Assembly (NCBI GenBank): GCA_000708525.1
Contig: JMRP01000001.1
Coordinates: 310,001-374,000 of the forward strand
Length of the DNA: 64,000 bases
Origin: Cyanobium sp. CACIAM 14
GTDB taxonomy: Bacteria > Cyanobacteriota > Cyanobacteriia > PCC-6307 > Cyanobiaceae
Reading direction: 5' to 3'
The translations under genes were made by a program, and so were the position numbers. The notes beneath the pieces are model-generated. The model was not told the origin of the DNA and did no database searches. It saw nothing but the letters and a program-made list of their open reading frames with translations. Positions 19,170-28,204 of this stretch are shown in pieces (positions within the stretch are counted from its first letter, which is position 1; each line of letters starts with the position of its first letter).

Positions 19170-22100
19170 TCAGGGCTGGTCGGGCGCAGGGGCCGTTTCC
19201 GGCTCCGGCATCTGGGAGGTGGGAATCACCAGCAGCAGCGATCCGGGATCCATCGCCGCCGGCAACCGCCAGAGCTCGGCCTTGGAGAGCAGGGTGCTGC
19301 CGTCGCGGTGTTGCAGGGGGAAGCTGTCCTCGACCAGCAGCGGACCCAGGGCGATCGGGTCGCTCTGCAGCAGGCCGGAAAGCTGGGGGAGGCTGCAGAA
19401 CAGCGAAGCCGGTGAGCCGGTGAGGCTCTCGCGCTCGAAGCCGATCCAGCGGCAGAGGGTGTCGTTGACCATCACCACCCGCTGGTTGCCGTCGAATACC
19501 GCCAGGGCGAAGCTGGGGCTGCTGATGAGGGTCTCGAAGAGGTGGGCGAGATCCTGGCTGTGGCGCTCGGCCGTGCGCGTATCCGTCACGTCGGAGAGGG
19601 TGCCGACGACGTAGCGCTCCATCCCGTCGCTGAGCAGCCGGGCGGTCTCCTTCACCCAGTGCTGGCGTCCATCCCGGCTGGTGAGCCGGTACTGCAGGGA
19701 CCAGCCGCCCTCGGTCAGATCGCGGCCGGCCAGGACCCGTTCGCGGTCCTCGGGGTCGATGGCGTCGTCCAGCAGTTCCGGGTGGGCCACCAGTTCGGCC
19801 GGGCTCCAGCCCGTCAGGGGCTGGAAGCGGCGGCTGGCATAGAGGATCCGGTGCAGGGAGGCATCCCGTTTCCACACCGCCTCGTCGAGGGCATCGGTGA
19901 GCGTGGTGAAGGCGTCGAGGGCGGCCTCGGCGGCCCGCCGCAGCGCCACCAGCTCCGTGACGTCGGTGAGTGTGATGATCACCCCGCGCCGCTGTCCCTC
20001 CGGCTCCTCGTAGGGGAGCACCTGGGCCAGGTAGGCCACGTCCTCGTTCTCCGCCTCGATGCTGCAGCGTGGAGCGCCGGCGAGCACGTCCACCAGCGCC
20101 GCGCGCAGGCCCGGCAGGTTCACCGTGGTGGGAATGCCCAGCAGAGGCTGGCCGATGTCCCGCTCCACCAGCGCGAAGACACGCACCGCCAGCGGGGTGT
20201 AACGGGTGATGCGCAGCTCACGGTCGACGATCACCATGCCCTGGTTGGGGCAGCGCTGGATGTTCTCCAGGTCGCTGCTGATCTGCTGCAGCTCCTCCGT
20301 TCTGGCCCGAAGCTGCAGGTTGAGGGTGGCCAGTTCCTCGTTGGTGGCTCGCAGTTCCTCGTTGGAGGATTCCAGTTCCTCGTTGGATGACTGGAGCTCC
20401 TCGGAGGACGCCTGCAGCTCCTCCGCGGAGGCCTCCAGCTCCTCGTTGGCGCCCTCCAGATCGGCCAGGGAGCGCCGCAACGAATCCTGGCTGGCCAGCA
20501 GCTCCTTCTCCAGCCGCGCGATCTCCAGGTCGTAGGGCTCATCGCGGCTGATCTCCGGGATGGGCTCCGGCGGCGCCGTGCCGTCGGGCGGCTCCGGCAG
20601 GAAGCCCAGCAGCGTGAGCCGCTGGTCACCGACCTGCAGCGGCCGGGCCTCCAGCCGCACGCGGATGTCGAACTCGGGCAGATGCAGCAGGCGGCTCCGG
20701 ATCGGCTGCGCGTCGGCCCGAACGATCAGCAGCAGCGCCCGCGCCTCGGCCTGCAGCTCAGGCAGCAGAAAGGTTGTGAAGGCGGTCGAGATCCGGCCCT
20801 CCGGCAGCTGGCAGTAGGGCCTGACATCGCCGATCACCTCCACCAGATCGTGGTTCGCATCGAGCACCAGCGAAGGAGGGCAGAGGCTGCGGACGAGGGC
20901 CTCGAGGGTGGCGACGTGCTGCTCGACGACGGGCTCGCGCAGGATCGAGATCCGGCCGCCCGCCCCCGGCGGCAGCGCTGGCCGCTGATGAGGGAAGGTG
21001 ACGGCGGCGGGAGTCAGGCGCTGGCGTTGCGTGTCCCGCGTGTAGATGCGGTGCTCGGCATCGGCCACCATGAACCCCGGGGTCCTGCTGCCCAGCGATT
21101 CGGACTTCCCGAGGAACAGCAGACCGCCCGGAAGCAGGCCGAAGTGGAACAGGCCGAACACCCGCTCCTGCAGGGGGGGGGTGAAGTAGATGAGCGTGTT
21201 GCGACAGGAGATCAGATCGAGGCTGGCGAAGGGGGGGTCCACGCCGACGTTGTGGCGGGCGAACACGGCGCAGTTGCGCAGCGCTTCGCTGATCACCACC
21301 TCCTCATTGCGACGGATCACGAAACGGTCCCGGAGGATCTCGGGAACGGCCTGGGCGGCGGCCAGGGGGTAGGTGGCCTGGCGGGCCACGATCAGGCTGT
21401 CCTCGTCGAGATCGGTGCCGAAGATCTTCAGATGATGGGAGAGATCCCGGGGGTGGTGGAGCACCTCGCTGATCAGCATGGCGAGGGAGAACACCTCCTC
21501 ACCGGTGGCGCAGCCCGGCACCCACACCCTCAGAGGGCCCTTGCCGCTGCGCTCGGCCACATAGCGTCGCAGCAGCCCGCCGAGGGCCTCGAAGGCGTCG
21601 GGGTCGCGGAAGAAGGCGGTGACGGTGACCAGCAGGTTGCTGACCAGGGCGGAGGACTCGCCGGGTTCGAGGGTGAGGAGCTTGAGGTACTCCTCGAGGC
21701 TGGGGATCTGGCGGATGGCCATCCGCCGCTGCACCTGGCGCTGGAGGGTGGAGACCTTGTACTCGCTGAAGTCCAGGCCGCAGGCCTGCCTCAGCTGCTC
21801 CACGATGTTGCCGATGTCCGGGCTCTGGGCAGAGGCAAGGCTTTCTCCAACCCAATCGCCGCCGCTGTGGGCCAGGTCGTCCAGGTGCTGGCCGATCGCG
21901 GCCGGCTCCAGCACGAGGTCGGCGCCGCCGAGAACGGTGGCGGCGGTGGGCATGCCATCGAAGCGGGCGCTGGCCGGCTCCTGGGCGATGGTGAGGCCGC
22001 CCGCCGCGCGGACGGCCCTCAGGCCGCGGGCACCGTCGGAGCCGGTGCCGGAGAGCACCACGGCGGCTCCCCGCTCGGCCCACTGCTCGGCGATCGATTC

Positions 22101-22592
22101 GAACAGCCGGTCGACGCCGGGACTGGGACCGAAGCGGGGTTCGGGATCCGAGAGCACCACCCGGTTCCCCTGCACGCTGATGTCGTGGTTGCGGGGAGCG
22201 ACGGTGATCGTGTCGGGCAGGAGCTCCGCCCCATGAACCGCCGTGAGCACCCTCAACGGGGTGGCCCTGGCCAGGAGATCGACGATCAGGCTGCGGGAGT
22301 CGGGAGCCAGGTGCTGGGCCACCACATAGGCCACCGCGCCGCTGGGGCTCAGCTGGCCGACCAGCAGCTGCAGGGCCTCCAGTCCACCCGCCGAGGCGCC
22401 GATCCCCACCAGGTGCAGCAGATCGCCGCTCTGCTGATTCGGGGTCTGCTCCTTCGGGGCCTGGTCCTCCGGGGCCTGGTCCTCCGGGGCCAGCCGTGGC
22501 TCCCCGGCAGGCATCGGCTCAACCGGCTCCCCTGAAGCCTCCGGGGAGGGATTGGAAAAGGACGGATCCTCGGCGGAAGATCCCTGCGCCAT
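19170..22592 (-). CDS. CheB-CheR-PAS fusion (chemotaxis-type methylesterase/methyltransferase sensor protein)
   Basis: 1140-aa multidomain signalling protein. An acidic low-complexity N-terminus contains a repeated APEDQ-type unit. CheB methylesterase covers about 60-245 with the catalytic Ser in GIGASAGGLEAL, His in VAQHLAPDSR and Asp in LSGTGSDGARGLRAV. CheR methyltransferase covers about 265-520 with the SAM motif WVPGCATGEEVFSLAM. A long coiled coil of SSEELQ / SSNEEL heptads spans about 692-774. About three PAS domains follow to the C-terminus; no histidine kinase domain is present. The start at 22592 (ATG) is preferred over 22703. No chemoreceptor, CheA or flagellar/pilus gene is nearby, so targets are unknown. 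Possibly acquired. Confidence 0.88.
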   Translation of the reverse strand: MAQGSSAEDPSFSNPSPEASGEPVEPMPAGEPRLAPEDQAPEDQAPKEQTPNQQSGDLLHLVGIGASAGGLEALQLLVGQLSPSGAVAYVVAQHLAPDSRSLIVDLLARATPLRVLTAVHGAELLPDTITVAPRNHDISVQGNRVVLSDPEPRFGPSPGVDRLFESIAEQWAERGAAVVLSGTGSDGARGLRAVRAAGGLTIAQEPASARFDGMPTAATVLGGADLVLEPAAIGQHLDDLAHSGGDWVGESLASAQSPDIGNIVEQLRQACGLDFSEYKVSTLQRQVQRRMAIRQIPSLEEYLKLLTLEPGESSALVSNLLVTVTAFFRDPDAFEALGGLLRRYVAERSGKGPLRVWVPGCATGEEVFSLAMLISEVLHHPRDLSHHLKIFGTDLDEDSLIVARQATYPLAAAQAVPEILRDRFVIRRNEEVVISEALRNCAVFARHNVGVDPPFASLDLISCRNTLIYFTPPLQERVFGLFHFGLLPGGLLFLGKSESLGSRTPGFMVADAEHRIYTRDTQRQRLTPAAVTFPHQRPALPPGAGGRISILREPVVEQHVATLEALVRSLCPPSLVLDANHDLVEVIGDVRPYCQLPEGRISTAFTTFLLPELQAEARALLLIVRADAQPIRSRLLHLPEFDIRVRLEARPLQVGDQRLTLLGFLPEPPDGTAPPEPIPEISRDEPYDLEIARLEKELLASQDSLRRSLADLEGANEELEASAEELQASSEELQSSNEELESSNEELRATNEELATLNLQLRARTEELQQISSDLENIQRCPNQGMVIVDRELRITRYTPLAVRVFALVERDIGQPLLGIPTTVNLPGLRAALVDVLAGAPRCSIEAENEDVAYLAQVLPYEEPEGQRRGVIITLTDVTELVALRRAAEAALDAFTTLTDALDEAVWKRDASLHRILYASRRFQPLTGWSPAELVAHPELLDDAIDPEDRERVLAGRDLTEGGWSLQYRLTSRDGRQHWVKETARLLSDGMERYVVGTLSDVTDTRTAERHSQDLAHLFETLISSPSFALAVFDGNQRVVMVNDTLCRWIGFERESLTGSPASLFCSLPQLSGLLQSDPIALGPLLVEDSFPLQHRDGSTLLSKAELWRLPAAMDPGSLLLVIPTSQMPEPETAPAPDQP
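22446..22490. repeat. three tandem 15-bp repeats in the CheB/CheR gene
   Basis: Two identical units CTGGTCCTCCGGGGC (22461-22475 and 22476-22490) follow a third with two mismatches (22446-22460). On the coding strand they encode a repeated five-residue acidic unit (APEDQ, APEDQ, APKEQ) just before the CheB domain. This is a candidate site of slipped-strand length variation that stays in frame. Confidence 0.85.
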
Positions 22593-23099
22593 CGTCGTCC
22601 GCTCGGGCCGAGGGCCACCGTAGGGGGAAATCCGGAGCTTGCAGGACCGGCCCGTGAGCTGATCCAACCTGGCTTCCCGGCCACACCCCAACGGCACCAG
22701 CACATGTAGAAATGTATCCGGAGAAACCGAGAGACACCGATAGGATGGAAGCTTGAAGTTAGGGGAGTTCGACTAGCTCTGATCCAACCCAATCGGCAGT
22801 ATCTGAACAGTCCAGACCGAGCAGCCTGTCCTGCTCAGGAACAGCTCATCAAGAAACACTTCATGGGTACCAGGACCATGATGACAAGCCACGGTTGAAC
22901 CGCTGGAGGATTTTCTTGTGGGCATCACGATCAACTCCACGCTTCAAGGAGTCTGTGCAACGTATTCGCTACGGCTGATACTGCCTTGCTGCCGGTGAGG
23001 CCGTATCCTTGAGGCACGTCTAAGACTCCTCTGGAGCCCTCGACAATCCGACAGTCCACCCCCGTCATTCCGCAAGGGAGAGAGTCAGCCCACCCGACC
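22593..23099. other. 507-bp divergent intergenic region (CheB/CheR and AraC genes)
   Basis: No coding frame is convincing. The DNA is less GC-rich than its surroundings. It must hold the promoters of two divergent genes, the CheB-CheR fusion and the AraC-type regulator, so operator sites for the latter could be here. A 6-bp hairpin, GAGCAG and CTGCTC with loop CCTGTC, lies at 22819-22836. I could not identify firm -10/-35 boxes. Confidence 0.5.
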
Positions 23100-24209
23100 A
23101 TGAGTGACTCCTCCCCGATCCCGGAATTCGAGCATCCCGAAGCTGCCGTCTATGACAATCCTTTTCTTCCCAGCTTTCACCTGATCGACTCGCCGCAGGG
23201 CTGCACGGGCCTGATGGGCGCAACGCTGCCGCTGGTGGAGATGATTCCACTGGAGGGCATCCTGGGCTGGTGGTTCTATGGTGCCAATCACTGCATCGGC
23301 AGCATCACCGCCACGGCCTGGACCGCGAAACCGATGCGTCTTCTGTTCACCGCCCAGCGGCAACACATCACGCTGATCGGCTATGGGGGTGTGCAGCGGT
23401 TCCGCCAGGCCTCCCGAACCTGGAGATGCACCAGTGACAGCTGTCTGCTGATGGCCAGCGAGCCCTGCTCCATGGAGACGACCTTCTCCTCCGCTGTCGT
23501 CTTTTCGCTGTCCGAGGAGCGCCTGCTCAGCACGGCGATGGCGATGGGGGGACTGGAGCAGAAACCTCCGGACTGGCAACGCCGACTGGAGGAGGCCCAT
23601 GGCTGGACGACGCCCGCCGATCCCGCGACTCCCTCGCTTCAGAGGGCATTGCGACAGGCGATGACCACCGTTTCGCAGTTGTCGGGATTTGGCCGTGGGC
23701 TGCTGAATCGTCTGAATCTCGACGATCAGATCTATCGCCTGATGGCGGCCATGGTGCTGCCGGAGCTGCTTCAGGAGCGGAGCCTCGATCGCCTGGTCCA
23801 GCGGCAGCGTCAGGGACGGGATGCCTTCGATGAATTGATCGATTACATCAAAGCGAATCTTTCCCAGCCCCTCTCCCTGACCCTGCTGGAATCCAGGAGC
23901 CATTATTCCCGGCGGGCCCTGCAGTACGCCTTCGTGGAACGGATGGGCTGCACCGTGACCCACTGGATCCGCAATCAGCGCCTCGATCTGGCCCGGCGGC
24001 GTCTCGAGAATCCTCAGCCGGCTGACACGGTGGGAAGCATCGCGCGCGAGTGCGGCTACCGCTCCCTGGGGCTTTTCAGTGTGGATTTCCAGCAGCGCTT
24101 TCACGTCAAGCCCTCCCTTCTGCTGCGGGAGTCGAGGGCCTCCTCCCCAGGGTCACTGGTCGGTTTGTCGCCGACGGATCCTGGGGAGAACAAATCCTCA
24201 CCCACCTGA
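23100..24209 (+). CDS. AraC-family transcriptional regulator
   Basis: 369-aa regulator. The C-terminal third is an AraC/XylS double helix-turn-helix: the first HTH is around DYIKANLSQPLSLTLLESRS, the second around DTVGSIARECGYRSLGLFS with the conserved F-x-x-x-F-H-V-K-P-S-like end (FQQRFHVKPS). The N-terminal ~240 residues form a ligand or dimerisation domain I cannot classify (LFTAQRQHITLIGYGG). It is divergent from the CheB-CheR gene across a 507-bp spacer. The regulated genes are unknown; autoregulation or control of its neighbour is the simplest guess. Confidence 0.87.
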   Translation: MSDSSPIPEFEHPEAAVYDNPFLPSFHLIDSPQGCTGLMGATLPLVEMIPLEGILGWWFYGANHCIGSITATAWTAKPMRLLFTAQRQHITLIGYGGVQRFRQASRTWRCTSDSCLLMASEPCSMETTFSSAVVFSLSEERLLSTAMAMGGLEQKPPDWQRRLEEAHGWTTPADPATPSLQRALRQAMTTVSQLSGFGRGLLNRLNLDDQIYRLMAAMVLPELLQERSLDRLVQRQRQGRDAFDELIDYIKANLSQPLSLTLLESRSHYSRRALQYAFVERMGCTVTHWIRNQRLDLARRRLENPQPADTVGSIARECGYRSLGLFSVDFQQRFHVKPSLLLRESRASSPGSLVGLSPTDPGENKSSPT

Positions 24210-24265
24210 ACGCAGCGGCTCAGCGCTGGGGCTGAACCGCTGGAGTTCAGCCAGGGTGGCCTCGT

Positions 24266-24490
24266 TCACCTTGCGCCTTTCGGCTCCCTGGCATCGGTGA
24301 ACTCCAGGGCGGATTCCAGCAGAAAGGCGGCCAGATTGGAGAGGGAGCGGCCCTGCCGGTTGCTGCGCTCCAGCAGCGCCTGGTAGGCGTTGTGGGGGAT
24401 GGTGATCGTGACGCGAACGGGCCGCAGAAAGGGACCAGCAGAGGAATGGCCCGAGGAGGACTGTCCCGAAGCAGAGGAAAGGGTCGTCAT
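24266..24490 (-). CDS. ribbon-helix-helix (CopG-like) protein
   Basis: 74-aa small DNA-binding protein. After a Ser/Gly-rich N-terminus comes a beta strand (RVTITIP) and two helices (NAYQALLERSNRQ, SLSNLAAFLLESAL), the ribbon-helix-helix pattern. No toxin gene is adjacent, so this need not be an antitoxin; picocyanobacteria have stand-alone proteins like it. It is convergent with the AraC gene (56-bp gap). Target unknown. Confidence 0.75.
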   Translation of the reverse strand: MTTLSSASGQSSSGHSSAGPFLRPVRVTITIPHNAYQALLERSNRQGRSLSNLAAFLLESALEFTDAREPKGAR

Positions 24491-24659
24491 CGCAATGCTG
24501 TCACTGCGATGTCACTGTCCCATCGGAATGGGGTCCATGGAACAGCGCGCAGGAGCGGAGCCAACGACGTCACGGAGCCGCAGCGTCCGGGAGAGTCCTG
24601 TCCTGGCCTGTGATCCGGGGCGAGGAGGGGGGCAGCGGGGCCGCCGCGCCGTAACGGCA

Positions 24660-24681
24660 GGTCTGCATCAGGGTGCAGACC
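24660..24681. repeat. perfect 8-bp inverted repeat between RHH gene and ilvD
   Basis: Arms GGTCTGCA and TGCAGACC with a 6-base loop TCAGGG. It lies in the 286-bp gap between the start of the ribbon-helix-helix gene and the 3' end of ilvD (both minus strand). It could terminate ilvD transcription or bind a dimeric regulator upstream of the small gene. Confidence 0.5.
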
Positions 24682-24776
24682 CTGCACGTCTCTGAAAAAG
24701 GGCGGGACCCTCGGTGAGCCTTCATGAATCAATCTCCATCCTCCAGGGAACAGGTCCCCTCGCCCGCCGAGCAGGG

Positions 24777-26447
24777 TCAGGGCTGATCGGTCACCGCCCC
24801 CACGCTGCTGCTGCTCACCAGGCGGGCGTACTTGCCCAGCACCCCCGTGCGGTAGCGGGGCTCGGGACGCTTCCAGGCGGCACGGCGGCGCTCCAGTTCC
24901 TCCGGCGCCACGTTCAACTGGAGGAGCCGGGCGGGAGCATCCACGGTGATGCTGTCCCCCTCCTGCACCAGGGCGATGGTGCCGCCCACGGCGGCCTCCG
25001 GTGCCACGTGGCCCACCACCATGCCGTAGGTGCCGCCGCTGAAGCGGCCGTCGGTGATCAGGGCCACCGAGTCCCCCAGCCCCTGGCCGATGATCGCGGC
25101 GGTGGGGGAGAGCATCTCGCGCATCCCGGGCCCTCCCACCGGCCCCTCGTAGCGGATCACCACCACATCGCCGGCCGCGATGGCACCGGCCAGGATGGCC
25201 TGCAGGGCGCTCTCCTCGCTCTCGAACACCCGGGCAGGACCGGTGATCACCGGGTTCTTGACACCACTGATCTTGGCGACGCTCCCCTCGCTGGCCAGGT
25301 TGCCCTTGAGGATCGCCAGGTGCCCCTGGGCATAGAGCGGGTTGCTGAGCGGACGGATCACGTCCTGGTCGGCGGGAGGCTGGGACGGGACATCCGCCAG
25401 CACCTCCCGGATCGTGCGGCCCTCGATCGTGCGGCAGTCGCCGTGGAGCAGGCCGGCGTCGAGCAGCAGCTTCATCACCTGGGGGATGCCGCCGGCCCGG
25501 TGCAGATCCACGGTCACGTAGCGGCCGCTGGGCTTGAGATCGCAGATCACCGGCACCCGCTCGCGGATGGTCTCGAAGTCGTCGATGGTGAGGGGCACCC
25601 CGGTGGTGCGGGCGATGGCCAGCAGATGCAGCACGGAATTGGTGGAGCCGCCCACCGCCATGATCACGCTGATGGCGTTCTCCAGCGCTTCCCGGGTGAT
25701 CAGATCCCGCGGGCGGACGTCGCGGGTGATCGCCTGCACCAGCACCTCCGCGGAGCGGGCCGCGCTGTCGGCCTTCTCCGGATCCTCGGCCGCCATGGTG
25801 GAACTGCCCGGCAGGCTCAGCCCCATGGCCTCGAAGGCGGAACTCATCGTGTTGGCGGTGAACATTCCGCCGCAGCTGCCGGCACCCGGACAGGCGTTCC
25901 TCTCGATGGCGGTGAGCTGGGCCTCGTCGATCAGCCCGCCGGAGTACTGGCCCACGGCCTCGAAGGCGCTCACCACCGTGAGGTCGCAGGGGCCGAGGCG
26001 CCCGGGCTTGATGGTGCCGCCGTAGACGAAGATCGCCGGGATGTTCATGCGGGCCATGGCCAGCATGGCGCCGGGCATGTTCTTGTCACAGCCCCCGATC
26101 GCCAGCAGCCCGTCCATGCTCTGGGCGTTGCAGGCGGTCTCGATCGAATCGGCGATCACCTCCCGCGACACGAGGGAGTACTTCATCCCCTCGGTCCCCA
26201 TCGAGATGCCGTCGCTGACGGTGATGGTGCCGAACATCTGGGGCATGGCCCCGGAGGCATGGGCGGCCTCCTCGGCCCGCCGGGCCAGGTCGTTGAGGCC
26301 GATGTTGCAGGGCGTGATCGTGCTGTAGCCGTTGGCGATGCCGATGATCGGCTTGCCGAAATCCTCGTCCCGGAATCCCACCGCCCGGAGCATGGCCCGG
26401 TTCGGAGAACGTTGGAGGCCCTGGGTGATGGCGTCGGAGCGCAGCAT
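24777..26447 (-). CDS. ilvD: dihydroxy-acid dehydratase
   Basis: Fe-S enzyme converting dihydroxy acids to 2-keto acids in isoleucine and valine synthesis. The 556-aa product starts [19 protein letters not shown]. Cluster and active-site cysteines are in [23 protein letters not shown] and [16 protein letters not shown]; other family motifs are [18 protein letters not shown] and [16 protein letters not shown]. The frame is open nine codons upstream, but this ATG gives the family N-terminus. ilvE, two steps later in the same pathway, lies at 61 kb. Confidence 0.96.
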   Translation of the reverse strand: MLRSDAITQGLQRSPNRAMLRAVGFRDEDFGKPIIGIANGYSTITPCNIGLNDLARRAEEAAHASGAMPQMFGTITVSDGISMGTEGMKYSLVSREVIADSIETACNAQSMDGLLAIGGCDKNMPGAMLAMARMNIPAIFVYGGTIKPGRLGPCDLTVVSAFEAVGQYSGGLIDEAQLTAIERNACPGAGSCGGMFTANTMSSAFEAMGLSLPGSSTMAAEDPEKADSAARSAEVLVQAITRDVRPRDLITREALENAISVIMAVGGSTNSVLHLLAIARTTGVPLTIDDFETIRERVPVICDLKPSGRYVTVDLHRAGGIPQVMKLLLDAGLLHGDCRTIEGRTIREVLADVPSQPPADQDVIRPLSNPLYAQGHLAILKGNLASEGSVAKISGVKNPVITGPARVFESEESALQAILAGAIAAGDVVVIRYEGPVGGPGMREMLSPTAAIIGQGLGDSVALITDGRFSGGTYGMVVGHVAPEAAVGGTIALVQEGDSITVDAPARLLQLNVAPEELERRRAAWKRPEPRYRTGVLGKYARLVSSSSVGAVTDQP

Positions 26448-26491
26448 GGCCGGCGATGGTCGGGAGTGCAGCAACCTACCGAGCGGGGGGC

Positions 26492-26782
26492 TCAGGCCTG
26501 GGTCTGCAGCTGCTCGAGCTGGCGGCGCACATCATCGATGGCCTGGTTGAGCTGCTGGACCCGGTCGTGGAGCTGATCGCTGCTCATCACGGGGGGTTCG
26601 TCGATGCCGTCGGCCAGGCGGGACACATGCAGCATCCGCAGCTGCCGGCGACCGGGCCGCTGGCGGTCGGCGCGGCGCAGCAGCCAGACGGCCAGACCTG
26701 CGGCCCCCAGAACGGCGCCGGAGGCGGCGGCCAGCAGCACGAGGCTGCCGCCTCCGGAGGGTCGCTCCCTCGAATCAGCCAT
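26492..26782 (-). CDS. small membrane protein with C-terminal coiled coil
   Basis: 96 aa. One hydrophobic segment (about residues 13-35, [22 protein letters not shown]), a short Arg-rich stretch, then a predicted coiled coil ([23 protein letters not shown]). No recognised domain. It lies between ilvD and upp on the same strand, with gaps of about 44 bp on each side, in a position that seems conserved in picocyanobacteria. Function unknown. Confidence 0.65.
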   Translation of the reverse strand: MADSRERPSGGGSLVLLAAASGAVLGAAGLAVWLLRRADRQRPGRRQLRMLHVSRLADGIDEPPVMSSDQLHDRVQQLNQAIDDVRRQLEQLQTQA

Positions 26783-26825
26783 GGATCTGCATCAGCGGGA
26801 GAGCCCCGGATGGGTGGTTTCCAGC

Positions 26826-27491
26826 CTAGGCAGTCGCGGCAGCGGTTCCATACAGCCGCTCGCTCACCTCGCCGAAGCCCGGAACGATGCGGCCGTGGGT
26901 ATCCACGTCGGGGTCGATGCCGCTGCTGTAGAGCGTGAGATCGGGGTGGCGCTCGCCGACGGCCTTCAACCCCGGGGCCGCCGCCAGGGTGGTGATCACC
27001 CGCAGCCGGGCCCCGCTCACCCCGAGTCCCTGCAGGCGCTCCAGAAGCGTCAGCAGGATCGAGCCGGTGGCCAGGGCGGGGAGGAACACCAGCACCCCGC
27101 AGCGGGGATCGACGACGGCGGGAAGATCATCGAGGAACCAATGGGCCTGATGGTCCGGGCCGCAGGCGTCGAGCCCCACATGGGCCACCCGGGCCGAGGG
27201 GAGCACGGACTGACCGCCCTGCCAGAGCCCGAGCCCCCCGCGCAGCACGGGCACCACCAGCAGGGGCACCTCCGGGTCGACGACCTGACCCTCGCTCGGG
27301 CCCAGCGGGGTCTCGACGGAGACCCGCCGGTGGGGCAGCCAGTCGCGCAGGGTCTCGTAGGTGAGCCAGCGCCCCAGCTCGGCCATGGCCGTGGCGAACA
27401 GGGGGGAAGGGGTGGAGCGATCCCGCAGCAGCGTGAGCCAGTGGCCGATGAGGGGATGGGGGGGCACCACCACCCGCAGGGACATGCTCAT
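26826..27491 (-). CDS. upp: uracil phosphoribosyltransferase-like protein
   Basis: 221-aa member of the UPRTase family (uracil salvage: uracil + PRPP to UMP). The N-terminus VVPPHPLIGHWLTLLRD and VPVLRGGLGL are characteristic. The PRPP motif, usually an acidic residue followed by PMLATGG, reads FLPALATGS here, so the acidic residue is replaced by Leu. The C-terminal uracil-binding segment (GFGEVSERLYG) is present in altered form. It may be a cyanobacterial variant with changed activity or a regulatory paralogue. The start could be Met1 or Met3 (MSLRVVV). Confidence 0.82.
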   Translation of the reverse strand: MSMSLRVVVPPHPLIGHWLTLLRDRSTPSPLFATAMAELGRWLTYETLRDWLPHRRVSVETPLGPSEGQVVDPEVPLLVVPVLRGGLGLWQGGQSVLPSARVAHVGLDACGPDHQAHWFLDDLPAVVDPRCGVLVFLPALATGSILLTLLERLQGLGVSGARLRVITTLAAAPGLKAVGERHPDLTLYSSGIDPDVDTHGRIVPGFGEVSERLYGTAAATA

Positions 27492-27600
27492 GACGGGCTC
27501 CGATCGGGCTCATGGCAGGCGCATCGCCGGGCCGGGCCGGCGGGGCCCGCAGAGGGGCGGACACCTGCCATAACTTGAACCGGCAGCGTACCGGTCCGGC

Positions 27601-28149
27601 ATGGTCCCCAGCCCCCTCTCCAGCGTGATCGCCTCGCTCTGGCGTCCCGGCCGCCTCCGCGGCCTGCTGGGGGCACTGCTGGCGGTCGCCCTTCTCTGGG
27701 CATGCCTGCCGGCCGGCGGAGCGCTGGCGATCACGGCGCCGGAACTGCGGGCCCAGCGATCGTTCCAGGATCTCAACCCCGACCTGCGCGGCCGCAACCT
27801 GCAGCAGCAGGAATTCCTGAAGGCCTCGATGGAGGGCTTCGATCTGCGGGAGGCCGACCTGCGGGGTGCGGTGTTCAACGCCACCAACCTGCGGCAGGCG
27901 GATCTGCGCGGCGCCGACCTGGAGGACGTGGTGGCCTTCGCCACCCGCTTCGATGGCGCCGATCTGCGCGGAGCCCAGCTGCGCAACGCCATGCTGATGC
28001 AGAGTCGCTTCCGGGATGCCCTGATCGAGGGCGCCGATTTCACCGATGCGGTGCTCGATCTTCCGGAGCAGAAGGCGCTGTGCGAGCGGGCCTCGGGACG
28101 GCACCCGGTCACCGGCGTGGCCACCAGCGAAAGCCTGGGCTGCCGTTGA
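27601..28149 (+). CDS. exported pentapeptide-repeat protein
   Basis: 182 aa. An N-terminal signal or anchor (LLGALLAVALLWACLPAGGALA) is followed by a mature part with about 12 A(D/N)LXX-type pentapeptides (FDLREADLRGAVFNATNLRQ and onward), forming a right-handed quadrilateral beta-helix. Such proteins are abundant in cyanobacteria; several are thylakoid-lumen proteins of unknown role. The C-terminus after DLPEQKALCERASGR lacks repeats and has two cysteines. It is divergent from upp with 109 bp between. Confidence 0.85.
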   Translation: MVPSPLSSVIASLWRPGRLRGLLGALLAVALLWACLPAGGALAITAPELRAQRSFQDLNPDLRGRNLQQQEFLKASMEGFDLREADLRGAVFNATNLRQADLRGADLEDVVAFATRFDGADLRGAQLRNAMLMQSRFRDALIEGADFTDAVLDLPEQKALCERASGRHPVTGVATSESLGCR

Positions 28150-28204
28150 AGGGCAGCGGCGGCGACTCCCCTAGGTTGCTGAGTTCCCGTCGCCCCTCCC
28201 CCTG

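Noticed and set aside
20330-20460. CRISPR-like regular repeats
   Set aside because: These are in-frame heptad codon repeats of the CheB-CheR coiled coil (EEL-type units), not direct repeats separated by unique spacers. No CRISPR array is visible in the window.
20682-22535. 617-aa plus-strand frame opposite the CheB-CheR gene
   Set aside because: Shadow frame rich in Gly, His and Gln; the minus-strand protein has intact catalytic motifs throughout.
24266-24490. Toxin-antitoxin pair
   Set aside because: The ribbon-helix-helix protein has no adjacent small toxin-like gene on the same strand.
24714-26576. 620-aa plus-strand frame opposite ilvD
   Set aside because: Antisense of ilvD, whose motifs and length are canonical; the frame has no family features.
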